From assembly GCF_014648475.1 (NCBI RefSeq), contig NZ_BMRE01000037.1:29480-93479 (forward strand): a stretch of 64,000 nt of DNA. Reading direction: 5' to 3'. The stretch is from Lentzea flava (lineage in GTDB: Bacteria; Actinomycetota; Actinomycetes; Mycobacteriales; Pseudonocardiaceae). Made by a program: the position numbers and the translations under genes. The notes below the pieces were generated by a model. The model had not been told where the DNA came from. It searched no databases and worked only from the letters and a program-made list of their open reading frames with translations. This document shows, one piece after another, positions 23,665 through 32,916 of the stretch (positions are counted from its first letter, which is position 1; each line of letters opens with the position of its first letter).

Positions 23665-25170
23665 CTAAAGCCTGTGGAGCCCTGGGACTCGGTCCTCCAC
23701 CGCGAACGATGCCTTGGTGTGGACGGGCGAACCCGGCCGCGTCACGTAGTCGAGGCCGCGGAAGTCGGTCCGCAGCTCCTCTGGCGTGAACCTGGTCAGC
23801 GTGTAGCCGCGCCGGTTGTTGAAGTACTTCACGTGCGGGTTCTCCTTGAGCCACAACGGGGTCTCGGCGTACTCCTCCGACCCGTCACCGCCCGCCGTGA
23901 TCGACGTGGTCACCAGCTCCGTGGCGAGCGTCTTCGACGAAGGGTCGTCCCAGCGCTGTTTGACCTCCGCGCCCCACGCCGCGTGCACGTCGCCGGTGAG
24001 CACGATCGGGTTGCGGACGTCGGCGAACCTCGCCACCACGCGGTCCCGATCGGCGACGTAGCCGTCCCACGCGTCCAGCAGGAACTTGTCGACGTCGCCG
24101 GGGATGTAGTCGTACTGCGAGAAGAACACCTGCTGTCCCAGCACGTCCCAGCGCGCCGACGACTCGCGGAACCCCTTGAACAGCCACGCTTCCTGGTCGT
24201 CGCCGAGCATCGTCCGCTCGGGCACGAGTCGTTCCGGGCACAGTTGCAGCCCGTCCCCGCAGGCCTGGTCCGTCCGGTACTGACGGGTGTCGAGCATGTG
24301 GAACGTCGCGAGCGATCCCCACCGGATCCGCCGGTACAGCCTCGGTGACCTGCGGATCGGCATGTTCTCGTAGTAGGCCTGGAACGCGGCCACCCTGCGT
24401 TTGGCGAAGTCCGCCTGGGGCGTGTCCGGCTGCAGGCCCGCCCAGTTGTTGGCGATCTCGTGGTCGTCCCAGACCGCCACCCACGGCGCGGCGGCGTGCG
24501 CGGCCTGCAGGTCGGGGTCGGTCTTGTACTGCGCCTGCCGGCGGCGGTAGTCCGCGAGCGTCGTGGTGGTCGGACCGTCGACGTGACGGACGTTGCCGGT
24601 CGGGGCGACGTGGATGCCGCTCTCGTACTCGTAGGTGTAGTCGCCGAGGTGCAGCACGAGGTCGGGCTCGTCCTCCGCCAGTCTGCGGTACGCCGTGAAG
24701 TAGCCGTGCTCGTACTGCGCGCACGACGCGAAGGCCATCGTCAGCGGTACCTGCAGGGCGCTCGGCGGAGGAGCGGTGCGCGTGCGGCCCGTCGGGGAGA
24801 GGTGGTTGAGAGCCCTGAAGCGGTAGAAGTACTCGCGGCCGGGTTCCAGTCCGGTGAGTTCGAGGTGGACGGTGTGGCCTTCGTCCGGTCGAGCCGGGGT
24901 GGAGCCCTGCTGGACGATCCGGGTGAATCGTTCGTCGTCGGCGACCTGCCACTCGACGTCGATCGGACGCCCCGGCATGCCGCCCATGCCGTCCTCCGCG
25001 AGCGGTCGGAGGGCCAGCCGGGTCCACAGCACCACCCCGTCGGGTGTCGGGTCGCCCGAGGCCACACCGAGTGTGAAAGGGTCGGCCGGTCTGGCGGACG
25101 CGGCGGCCGAGAACGCTGTGACTCCCGCCACGCCTGCGAGCAGCAGCGTTCGGCGCGTCAAGGTGGGCAT
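23665..25170 (-). CDS. PhoD-like alkaline phosphatase, Tat-exported (copy 2)
   Basis: A 501-aa paralogue of the downstream PhoD. The Tat signal is LTRRTLLLAGVAGVTAF. The core motifs are MAFASCAQYEHGYF, LHLGDYTYEYE, VWDDHEIANNW and VLTGDVHAAWGAE. Differences from copy 1 cluster in the signal, loops and a short deletion before LYRRIRWG. ATG 25170 is selected because it starts the Tat signal. It is the promoter-proximal gene of the pair and diverges from groES; the CIRCE element lies between. I see no clear Pho box, but a search should be run. Confidence 0.92.
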   Translation of the reverse strand: MPTLTRRTLLLAGVAGVTAFSAAASARPADPFTLGVASGDPTPDGVVLWTRLALRPLAEDGMGGMPGRPIDVEWQVADDERFTRIVQQGSTPARPDEGHTVHLELTGLEPGREYFYRFRALNHLSPTGRTRTAPPPSALQVPLTMAFASCAQYEHGYFTAYRRLAEDEPDLVLHLGDYTYEYESGIHVAPTGNVRHVDGPTTTTLADYRRRQAQYKTDPDLQAAHAAAPWVAVWDDHEIANNWAGLQPDTPQADFAKRRVAAFQAYYENMPIRRSPRLYRRIRWGSLATFHMLDTRQYRTDQACGDGLQLCPERLVPERTMLGDDQEAWLFKGFRESSARWDVLGQQVFFSQYDYIPGDVDKFLLDAWDGYVADRDRVVARFADVRNPIVLTGDVHAAWGAEVKQRWDDPSSKTLATELVTTSITAGGDGSEEYAETPLWLKENPHVKYFNNRRGYTLTRFTPEELRTDFRGLDYVTRPGSPVHTKASFAVEDRVPGLHRL

Positions 25171-25222
25171 GCCCTGAATACGGCTCCCGATGGGTGAGTG
25201 GTTCGGGGGCCTCGTTGAAGGG

Positions 25223-25249
25223 TTGGCACTCTCATGGGTAGAGTGCCAA
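25223..25249 (+). promoter_or_regulatory. CIRCE operator (HrcA site) for groES-groEL1
   Basis: A perfect inverted repeat TTGGCACTC-N9-GAGTGCCAA lies 94 bp upstream of the groES start. This is the CIRCE element recognised by the heat-shock repressor HrcA, so the operon should be induced by heat when HrcA is inactive. The spacer of exactly 9 nt and full symmetry make the call strong. Confidence 0.93.
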
Positions 25250-25343
25250 TTGCACGGCACCAGCACCGCCCCGACCCCCGCGACGGCGGGGTGGCAGGAG
25301 CCGTAACAACGAAACCTGCCAACGACCCGTGGAGGTCATCCCG

Positions 25344-25637
25344 GTGAGCGTGAACATCAAGCCGCTCGAGGACAAGATCGTCGTTCAGGCCTCCGAGGCT
25401 GAGACGACCACCGCCTCCGGCCTCGTGATCCCGGACACCGCGAAGGAGAAGCCCCAGGAGGGCAAGGTCCTCGCTGTGGGCCCCGGTCGCATCGACGACA
25501 AGGGCAACCGCGTCCCGCTGGACGTCGCTGTCGGCGACGTCGTCATCTACTCGAAGTACGGCGGCACCGAGGTCAAGTACAACGGCGAGGAGTACCTGAT
25601 CCTCTCCGCCCGCGACGTGCTGGCCGTCGTCAACTGA
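25344..25637 (+). CDS. groES: Co-chaperonin GroES
   Basis: A 97-aa Cpn10 that caps the GroEL ring. It starts VSVNIKPLEDKIVVQ, includes the mobile loop region ETTTASGLVIPDTAKEKPQEGKVLAVGPG, and ends EEYLILSARDVLAVVN. GTG 25344 has GGAGG 8 nt upstream (25331-25335). It is controlled by the upstream CIRCE. groEL1 follows after 83 nt containing a hairpin that may reduce read-through. Confidence 0.97.
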   Translation: MSVNIKPLEDKIVVQASEAETTTASGLVIPDTAKEKPQEGKVLAVGPGRIDDKGNRVPLDVAVGDVVIYSKYGGTEVKYNGEEYLILSARDVLAVVN

Positions 25638-25656
25638 CGCTCGGCTGACATGCCTG

Positions 25657-25692
25657 ACGCCCCGGCGCCCCATCCCGGGGCTGCCGGGGCGT
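25657..25692 (+). terminator. Hairpin between groES and groEL1
   Basis: ACGCCCCGGC (25657-25666) pairs with 25683-25692 around a 16-nt loop and is followed by TTCGCTAC. It may be a partial terminator or an RNA-processing site setting the groES:groEL ratio. No T-run is present, so complete termination is doubtful. Confidence 0.5.
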
Positions 25693-25720
25693 TTCGCTAC
25701 TCAGAGAGGCTTTGAGGTAA

Positions 25721-27343
<1,623 letters not shown>

Positions 27344-27352
27344 GTTTCACAC

Positions 27353-27401
27353 GATGAAGGGCTCCTTCATCCACCTCACGTGGATGAAGGAGCCCTTCAT
27401 C
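27353..27401. terminator. Perfect 22-bp-stem palindrome between groEL1 and whiB
   Basis: Arms at 27353-27374 and 27380-27401 pair perfectly around a 5-nt loop (CTCAC); the left arm begins GATGAAGGGCTCCTTCATCC. It lies between convergent genes and can terminate both. Its length, ends and loop match the palindrome at 45400-45448 after guaA, so it belongs to a repeated family. Confidence 0.85.
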
Positions 27402-27411
27402 GCATTTGCGG

Positions 27412-27708
27412 CTAAACGATTGCCAGCTGGCGCTTGCGGGCTTTGATGATGTTGTCGCGCTCGGATTCCGAGAGCCCGCCCCAAATTCCGTAGGGTTCCT
27501 GCACGGCGAGGGCGTGCCTGCGACACATCTCCAGCACCGGGCACGCCAGGCAGACGGCCTTGGCGCGGGCTTCCCGTCGTGCTCTCGCCGGACCCCGTTC
27601 ACCGTCGGGGTGGAAGAAGAACGCGCTGTCCATACCCCGGCACGAACCGCGCATCTGCCAGTCCCAGAGATCTGCGTTGGGACCGGGGAGCCTTCGGGTG
27701 TCCGCCAT
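27412..27708 (-). CDS. whiB3: WhiB-family iron-sulfur regulator, WhiB3-like
   Basis: A 98-aa WhiB protein binding a [4Fe-4S] cluster through Cys23, Cys53, Cys56 and Cys62. The beta-turn GIWGG is at 74-78 and the basic tail KARKRQL follows. The N-terminal LPGPNADLWDWQMRGSCRGMDS closely resembles M. tuberculosis WhiB3, and its position beside groEL1 and sigD is the same. WhiB3 senses redox and works with the primary sigma factor. The ATG is preceded by GGAGG at 8 nt. It converges with groEL1 and diverges from the MerR/B12 gene with 168 bp between. Confidence 0.93.
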   Translation of the reverse strand: MADTRRLPGPNADLWDWQMRGSCRGMDSAFFFHPDGERGPARARREARAKAVCLACPVLEMCRRHALAVQEPYGIWGGLSESERDNIIKARKRQLAIV

Positions 27709-27876
27709 CGAGACCGCCTCCGTGACGACTGCTCCATTCGGCTTAACGATGATCCACCGTAGAACCGCGTCAAAACTTGTTCAAGAGGCTGAAGACCCTT
27801 ATCAACTGATGGGTGACGGCACGCGTGTTCGATCACTCACCGCCCGGAGTTGCCGCCCGGATGAGGTGAACGGAAC

Positions 27877-28830
27877 ATGGCTCTCGTGATGACACAGCCG
27901 GAGCACAGATCTGCCGGTGGTCACACGAGTGAGCCCCTTCTCTCAGTGGCCGCGGTGGCCAGGCGACTCGGCGTGGCTCCCGCCACCCTTCGCACCTGGG
28001 ACCGCCGGTACGGGCTCGGTCCGAGCGATCACACGACCGGGCGGCACCGGAAATACGGGCCACGCGACGTAGCTCGCTTGGAATTGATGCAGCGCGCTCT
28101 TCTTCGTGGCGCGTCATCGGCCGAGGCGGCTCGATTCGCCTTGGAGTCGAAATCGTCGATGACGCACGGCGAAGTTCCGGCCACTCCAACGGGTGGCGGC
28201 CGTGGCCTGAAATTGGCGGGTGCGTCTCGATTGGCGCGCGGGCTCGGCCGGGCGGCGCTCGCGATGGACTCCATCGCCGTGCAGGGGATGCTCGCCGACT
28301 CGCTCGCGTCCGACGGGGTGATCGCGACCTGGAACGAGGTCGTGCGTCCGGTGATGACGGCCGTTGCCGCGCGGTGGCAGCTGTCCGGTGCCGGGGTCGA
28401 GGTGGAGCACCTGTTGAACGAGTGCGTGCTCGCGGCGTTCGTGCGTGCGACACCGCTCGTCACTCTCGGGCGCAACCATCGGCCCGTGTTGCTGGCGTGC
28501 ATGCCGGAGGAGAGGCACAACCTTCCGCTCTATCCGCTGGCTGCCGAGCTGGCGCAGCGCGGTGTGGTCGTCCGGCAGCTGGGGGCCGCGTTGCCGGTCG
28601 ACGCGCTGGCCGCCGCGGTGCGCCGTACCGCGCCGTCGGCGGTGGTGCTGTGGGCGCAGCTGCCGCGGTACGCCGATCCGGGAGTGATCTCCGCTTTGCC
28701 GCGCACGAGGCAGCAGGTGCGGTTGTTCGTGGGTGGGCCAGGCTGGCGGCGAGGTGTGGTCACGGCGCCGGCCGAACGTGTGGAGGACCTCGCTGATGCC
28801 GTCGCCGCAGTCGAGGCGGCCGTCACCTGA
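27877..28830 (+). CDS. MerR-family regulator with B12-binding (CarH/LitR-type) domain
   Basis: A 317-aa protein. Residues 20-90 are a MerR winged helix (LLSVAAVARRLGVAPATLRTWDRRYGL). Residues ~115-185 match the helical cap of CarH-type photoreceptors, including W167-x9-E177-H178. Residues ~202-315 are a Rossmann-like cobalamin domain with E212-R-H214-N-L-P217, an ExHxxG variant with Pro for Gly. This suggests light- or AdoCbl-dependent DNA binding (inference). The start is ATG 27877; ATG 27889 is also possible. It is divergent from whiB3 and 12 bp before the next gene, so its targets may include both. Confidence 0.85.
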   Translation: MALVMTQPEHRSAGGHTSEPLLSVAAVARRLGVAPATLRTWDRRYGLGPSDHTTGRHRKYGPRDVARLELMQRALLRGASSAEAARFALESKSSMTHGEVPATPTGGGRGLKLAGASRLARGLGRAALAMDSIAVQGMLADSLASDGVIATWNEVVRPVMTAVAARWQLSGAGVEVEHLLNECVLAAFVRATPLVTLGRNHRPVLLACMPEERHNLPLYPLAAELAQRGVVVRQLGAALPVDALAAAVRRTAPSAVVLWAQLPRYADPGVISALPRTRQQVRLFVGGPGWRRGVVTAPAERVEDLADAVAAVEAAVT

Positions 28831-28842
28831 AAGACTTCCCGA

Positions 28843-29736
28843 GTGGAAGAGGAGCTGCGCCGCGCCGCCTTCGGTGACTCGCCCGACCGCGACGTCTGGT
28901 CCGCGCTCACCGCTGCCAGCCCGCGCGTCCGGTGGCTCGCCGCGGTCGTCCTCGGCGGCCAGGGGCACTACGCAGCGGCGGCCACCGTGCTGGACGCGCT
29001 GCGTCACGACCCCGACCCGGTGATCGCGTCCCTTTCTCTCTCCACCCGCGCGTCACATCACCGTCAGCTCGGGGCGCACCACCTCGCCCGCGGCCTCGAC
29101 GGCTTGGCGCTCGCCCGCGTTCAGACCGCTGATGGCGGCGATCCGGACGGCATCGACGCGCTGGGTGCCAGGACGGACGCCCTGCTCGGCCTCGCGGCCG
29201 ACTCGCTGGGCGCCGGTCGGCTCGGTGAGGCCAGGCGGTTGCTCGCGCGAGTCGAGACGGAGTCGTGGAGAAGTGAGGTCCGACGGGGATGGGTGACCGC
29301 GGAGGTTGAGCTCGCGTCCGGTCAGGCGCACGCGGCGGTGGCGCCCGCCGAGCAGGCGTACGGCGTCGCGACGAGCAGAAAGGCGCTCCGGCACGAGCTC
29401 AAGTCGGCACTCGTCCTCGGCGCCGCGTTGGTCGTGTGGGGGACACCCGACGGGTCGACCAGAGGGGTTGAACTGGTCGAGTGTGAGCTAAATCACAGTG
29501 TCACGAAGGGGCTTCATCCGTTGATCTGGCCGAGCGCTCTTGTCCTGGTGGGTCGTGCCACCACGGTGGGCGCAGTCGCCATCAACCGGGCGACGGAGGC
29601 TCTGAGCTGCGTGTTACGCAGAGCTGATCCCGTCAGCCGTCAGGTCGCTCTTGATTCCCCGTGGGTGCCGAGTGGGCTGCTCCGTTCCGGGGAACCCCCG
29701 AACGCAGACCCTCAGACGAACTTCTTGACGGATTAA
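28843..29736 (+). CDS. TPR-like helical protein, Rv3415c-like
   Basis: A 297-aa cytoplasmic Ala/Leu/Arg-rich protein of repeated helices (WLAAVVLGGQGHYAAAATVLDALRHDP, SLSLSTRASHHRQLGAHHLARG, and later pairs), consistent with a TPR-type superhelix. No catalytic motif was seen. The position between whiB3 and sigD equals M. tuberculosis Rv3415c, a conserved hypothetical gene. The GTG start is 12 bp after the MerR gene, suggesting cotranscription. Function is unknown. Confidence 0.8.
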   Translation: MEEELRRAAFGDSPDRDVWSALTAASPRVRWLAAVVLGGQGHYAAAATVLDALRHDPDPVIASLSLSTRASHHRQLGAHHLARGLDGLALARVQTADGGDPDGIDALGARTDALLGLAADSLGAGRLGEARRLLARVETESWRSEVRRGWVTAEVELASGQAHAAVAPAEQAYGVATSRKALRHELKSALVLGAALVVWGTPDGSTRGVELVECELNHSVTKGLHPLIWPSALVLVGRATTVGAVAINRATEALSCVLRRADPVSRQVALDSPWVPSGLLRSGEPPNADPQTNFLTD

Positions 29737-29816
29737 GCACCGGATCGTGTCAAGGTTGGGCCGCGAGCGTCCGATAGGGGAGATGGAACGTCACTCGGCT
29801 GCAGGAAGGAGTCCCC

Positions 29817-29853
29817 GTGACCACGGTCCTTATTTGCGACGACCGGACGCAGT
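29817..29853 (+). other. Out-of-frame 5' segment of the response regulator (apparent frameshift)
   Basis: GTG 29817 has an excellent ribosome binding site (AGGAAGGAG, 29803-29811) and encodes MTTVLICDDRT, the normal beta-1 strand and acidic pair of a receiver domain. It then runs out of frame with the rest of the gene at 29854. Removing one base, best C29850, gives DDRTSVREGL and joins both parts into a 198-aa protein. In the given sequence this frame stops after about 20 codons. Confidence 0.75.
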
Positions 29854-30414
29854 GTGCGGGAGGGTCTCACCCGCGTGATGTCGGCTGTCCCCGGGGTTAG
29901 CCGCATCGACTGCGTAGCGCACGGTGACGAGTTGTTGGCTCGCTTTTCCAGGCAGCCGGTTGACGTCGTTCTGGTGGGAACCCAGCGCGCCGTCCCGACC
30001 GGGGTGGAAGCAACTAGGCGACTCGTCTCCGCGAACCCGCAGGCAAACGTCATCGTGTTCGGAGCACCTGACGACGCCGGCAGCATCGCCGCCGCGATCG
30101 CCGGAGGCGCCCGCGGCTACCTGAGGTGGGACGCTTCGCGTCCCGAGCTTGTGGCAGCCCTCGCGCACACGCTCGCCAGCACCTCGGTGCCCGCGCCGCG
30201 TCAGCCCTCCGACCCCGGCGTGCAGCTCACGGAGCGCGAGCTCCAGGTGCTGCGCGGCATGAGCCAGGGCAAGAGCAACGGCCAGATCGGCCGCGAGCTC
30301 TACCTGTCGGAGGACACGGTGAAGACGCACGCGCGTCGCCTGTTCCGCAAGCTCGGTGTCCGTGACCGCGCCCAGGCGGTCGCGCACGGCTTCCGGCGCG
30401 GTCTCGTCCAGTAA
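29854..30414 (+). CDS. Atypical WhiI/BldM-type response regulator (N-terminus frameshifted)
   Basis: From GTG 29854 the frame encodes 186 aa: a receiver remnant (VREGLTRVMSAVPGV to IVFGAPDDAGSIAAAIAGGARGYLRWDAS) and a NarL/LuxR HTH (LTERELQVLRGMSQGKSNGQIGRELYLSEDTVKTHARRLFRKLGVRDRAQAV). The usual phospho-acceptor Asp is replaced by VLVGTQRA, so it is an atypical, phosphorylation-independent type like BldM or WhiI, which control sporulation genes. The real start is almost certainly GTG 29817, one base out of frame. This could be a sequencing error, a mutation, or a truncated product starting at 29854. Confidence 0.8.
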   Translation: MREGLTRVMSAVPGVSRIDCVAHGDELLARFSRQPVDVVLVGTQRAVPTGVEATRRLVSANPQANVIVFGAPDDAGSIAAAIAGGARGYLRWDASRPELVAALAHTLASTSVPAPRQPSDPGVQLTERELQVLRGMSQGKSNGQIGRELYLSEDTVKTHARRLFRKLGVRDRAQAVAHGFRRGLVQ

Positions 30415-30425
30415 TCGACTCGCCG

Positions 30426-30474
30426 CACCGGCCCCGCGTCCTCATATGCCGCATGTGGGGACGCGGGGCCGGTG
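30426..30474 (+). terminator. Terminator after the response regulator
   Basis: A perfect 16-bp stem (CACCGGCCCCGCGTCC at 30426-30441 with 30459-30474) and a 17-nt loop lie 11 nt after the stop codon. It separates this transcript from sigD. Confidence 0.75.
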
Positions 30475-30720
30475 GCGTGAGACGGCTCACCTGCCGCACA
30501 GGTGAATCTTCGAGTCGCGCAGTTAGCCCAGCCCGGTGACAATGTCGCCGGGCTGGAGCAGTTGGGCGTGTCTGCTGGTCACCCGGGGTGTCCATACCCC
30601 GCTGATGAACAGAGGGCGCGAAGACCGGTACGGTGAGTGCTGCTGCAACGAGTCGCCGTGAGTGACTCGTGCTGTTTCATGTCGGTACGCCAACAAGTAA
30701 CACCAGGGCTGTTGTCTGCG
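30475..30720 (+). promoter_or_regulatory. sigD upstream region with two further hairpins
   Basis: Together with the preceding terminator this is a 306-nt stretch without a convincing gene. It has CACCTG-N5-CAGGTG (30488-30504) and a tighter hairpin at 30528-30556 (CCAGCCCGG, then a 3-nt AAT loop region, then CCGGGCTGG). A promoter for sigD should lie downstream of them, but no box is clear; TACGGT near 30630 is one candidate. In-frame starts at 30637, 30658 and 30679 also fall here. Confidence 0.45.
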
Positions 30721-31293
30721 ATGACCAACTTGGGGGACGGACTGGACGCCGAAGTGGGCGCGGCCGTCGACGGCGACCGCCAGGCGATCGAACGCCTGCT
30801 GGCCTCCATTCGTCCTCTTGTGGTGCGGTACTGCCGCGCCAGAGTTGGCAGGCAGGAGCGAAGCTTCGCTTCGGCGGACGATGTGGCCCAGGAGGTGTGT
30901 CTCGCGGTGCTCACGGCATTGCCCAGCTACCGCGATCAGGGTCGGCCCTTCCTCGCGTTCGTCTACGGGATCGCGGCGCACAAGGTTGCCGATGCACATC
31001 GGTCTGCCGCCAGGAACCGCTCCGAGCCCGTTCCCGAAGTTCCCGACGCGCCGGAGACCGAAGCTGGTCCGGAGCAGCGGGCGATGCAGGGCGAACTCTC
31101 CGATCGGATGGCTGTCCTACTGCGCGTCCTGCCGGAGAAGCAGCGGGAGATCCTGCTGTTGAGGGTGGTGGTCGGGCTTTCCGCCGAGGAAACTGCCGAG
31201 GCGGTCGGTTCGACGCCGGGTGCGGTCCGGGTGGCGCAACACCGTGCGCTGGCTCGGCTCCGCAAGTCGCTGGCAGCGGAGGAGGTGGTCTGA
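30721..31293 (+). CDS. sigD: ECF RNA polymerase sigma factor SigD
   Basis: A 190-aa (from ATG 30721) group-4 sigma factor. Region 2 has VVRYCRARVGRQERSFASADDVAQEVCLAVLTALPSYRDQGRPFLAFVYGIAAHKVADAHR. Region 4 has VLPEKQREILLLRVVVGLSAEETAEAVGSTPGAVRVAQHRALARLR. These match M. tuberculosis SigD almost throughout, and the flanking genes agree. The start is uncertain: the frame is open to GTG 30637, and none of the candidates has a good ribosome binding site. 30721 begins where conserved sequence starts. The anti-sigma gene follows without a gap. Confidence 0.93.
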   Translation: MTNLGDGLDAEVGAAVDGDRQAIERLLASIRPLVVRYCRARVGRQERSFASADDVAQEVCLAVLTALPSYRDQGRPFLAFVYGIAAHKVADAHRSAARNRSEPVPEVPDAPETEAGPEQRAMQGELSDRMAVLLRVLPEKQREILLLRVVVGLSAEETAEAVGSTPGAVRVAQHRALARLRKSLAAEEVV

Positions 31294-32178
31294 GTGGCCG
31301 ACGAGCACGGAAAGGACGACGAGCAAGTGCGCGGACAGGACGATAGAACCCCGCACGAACCCGTCGTGGCAGATGATCTTTCGGCTGTGCAGGCCGATGA
31401 CAGGCTGCTGGACGCGCTGGGGTCCGCGACGCCAGGTGCGGCCGGCTCCTTGGTCGACGACGAACTGAACGCGTTGCTGCTCGCATGGCGCAACGAGGTG
31501 GAGACGGCGCCCTTCGGCGAACTCGTCGACACCGAAACCGCCATCGCCACCATCCAGGCTGCCCGCCCGCAGCCGGTGTCGCGGCACCGCTTCCTGATCC
31601 CGCTGGCGAGCGCCGCCGCGGTCCTGGCCATCGCCTTCACCGGCGTGAGCCTGGTGGCCCGCGACGCCCAGCCGGGCGACGCCCTCTGGGGCCTCACCCG
31701 AGTGCTCTACTCGGAGCACGCGAAGTCCATCGAAGCCGCGGCCATCGTGCGCAGCGACCTGGACTCGGCCCGCCTCGCCCTCCGCGAGGGCAAGGTCAAC
31801 GAGGCCCGCGAGAAGCTCGACAAGGTGGAAGCCAGCCTCGGCTCGGTCTCGACCGCCGACGGCAAGGCCCAGCTCGAGGAAAAGCACAAGGAGCTCGCCA
31901 AGGAGCTCGACACCAACACCTCGACCACCACGCCACCCGCGACGACCTCGCCGGCCACGCAGCCCACGAAGCCGACCCAGCCGTCGACCTCGTCCGCGCC
32001 GCCGTCGAGCGAGCCGCCGGTCACCACCCAGCCGAGCCCGTCGACGTCGTCCGCGACGCCTCCGCCGCCGACCTCCGCAGGCGAGAACCCGCCGCCTCCG
32101 CCGGCTGAGCCGGGAACGGCCACGCCGGGGTCCAGTGGTGCCACCGGAGAGGCCGTCGGGCAGACCGGATCCAACTGA
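31294..32178 (+). CDS. rsdA: Anti-sigma-D factor RsdA
   Basis: A 294-aa membrane-bound anti-sigma factor. The cytoplasmic N-terminus has the SigD-binding helix ADDRLLDALG (residues ~34-43) and DDELNALLLAWRNEVE. One membrane helix is at 100-121. An external helical region (LDSARLALREGKVNEAREKLDKVEASL) and a long Thr/Pro/Ser-rich tail follow. It should hold SigD inactive until regulated proteolysis. GTG 31294 follows the sigD stop directly, as in M. tuberculosis Rv3414c-Rv3413c. A terminator follows. Confidence 0.9.
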   Translation: MADEHGKDDEQVRGQDDRTPHEPVVADDLSAVQADDRLLDALGSATPGAAGSLVDDELNALLLAWRNEVETAPFGELVDTETAIATIQAARPQPVSRHRFLIPLASAAAVLAIAFTGVSLVARDAQPGDALWGLTRVLYSEHAKSIEAAAIVRSDLDSARLALREGKVNEAREKLDKVEASLGSVSTADGKAQLEEKHKELAKELDTNTSTTTPPATTSPATQPTKPTQPSTSSAPPSSEPPVTTQPSPSTSSATPPPPTSAGENPPPPPAEPGTATPGSSGATGEAVGQTGSN

Positions 32179-32185
32179 GACGCAG

Positions 32186-32227
32186 TGTGAACGGCCCCTG
32201 ATCTTTCGAGGTCAGGGGCCGTTCACA
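32186..32227 (+). terminator. Terminator of sigD-rsdA
   Basis: A perfect 16-bp stem (TGTGAACGGCCCCTGA at 32186-32201 with 32212-32227) is followed by TGCTTTTGG. It lies 7 nt after the rsdA stop. The remaining ~180 nt to the convergent DUF5319 gene show no gene. Confidence 0.85.
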
Positions 32228-32405
32228 TGCTTTTGGTGGTCACACGTCGGGTGGAATGTGATCGGTCAGGGCCGCGCTCAGCGGCGGACCCGCTCAGCCC
32301 CCGCCGCCCGGCCCGCAGCCGCCCGGCCCACCCGCCGACACGCTCCACCGCCCGCACTCCCGGCGGGTGCGCAGCATCACTGCCAGGCCGCGGCCGGCCC
32401 CGGCG

Positions 32406-32789
32406 TCAGCGCGCCGACTCGGTGGCGGTCACGCCGTCCGCGTAGCCGCGGCAGTATTCCCAGCTCACGTAGGCGCCGGGGTCCGGGTCGAAGGCCGGTT
32501 CGTGCGGGCGCATGCGGCCGTCGGAGAGCAGCTGTTCGAGTGAGGCTCGCAACAGTGCCCAGTCGTGGTAGTGGGGTTCCTGGCACTCGCCGCAGTCCAC
32601 GACGATGCCGCGGACACCGCGGTGTTCTAACAGGGCCTGGTAGACGGCGAGGTCGCTCAGGTCGCTGACCAGCTCCGCTCGCTCGTCTTCGTCCATCGGG
32701 GGATGGTCGTGGTCGGGCTCGCCGAGGGACAGCGCGGGGTCCTCGGGGTCGCCCTCGAAGGGGTCTGGTGGCAACGCGTCGTGCGGCAC
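32406..32789 (-). CDS. DUF5319 family protein (Rv3412-like)
   Basis: A 127-aa acidic cytoplasmic protein. The N-terminus is Asp/Pro-rich (LPPDPFEGDPEDPALSLGEPDHDHPP). The core has VVDCGECQEPHYHDWALLRASLEQLL and the end AYVSWEYCRGYADGV. Conserved CxxC and HYH residues could bind metal (inference). It matches the conserved hypothetical Rv3412 in size and position between sigD/rsdA and guaB2. Start GTG 32789 is chosen because it begins the conserved segment. It diverges from guaB2, sharing a 127-bp promoter region. Function is unknown. Confidence 0.85.
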   Translation of the reverse strand: MPHDALPPDPFEGDPEDPALSLGEPDHDHPPMDEDERAELVSDLSDLAVYQALLEHRGVRGIVVDCGECQEPHYHDWALLRASLEQLLSDGRMRPHEPAFDPDPGAYVSWEYCRGYADGVTATESAR

Positions 32790-32916
32790 GACCCCGCACG
32801 GTACCCGCCGTACCCCCACAGGCGTCCAGATACCATGGGCAGCACCGCCTCCGCCTGCGGAAACCTGACCCGCGGGCTGAGGGGCAGACCGCACGACGGA
32901 AGGCAAGTCACCCGCT

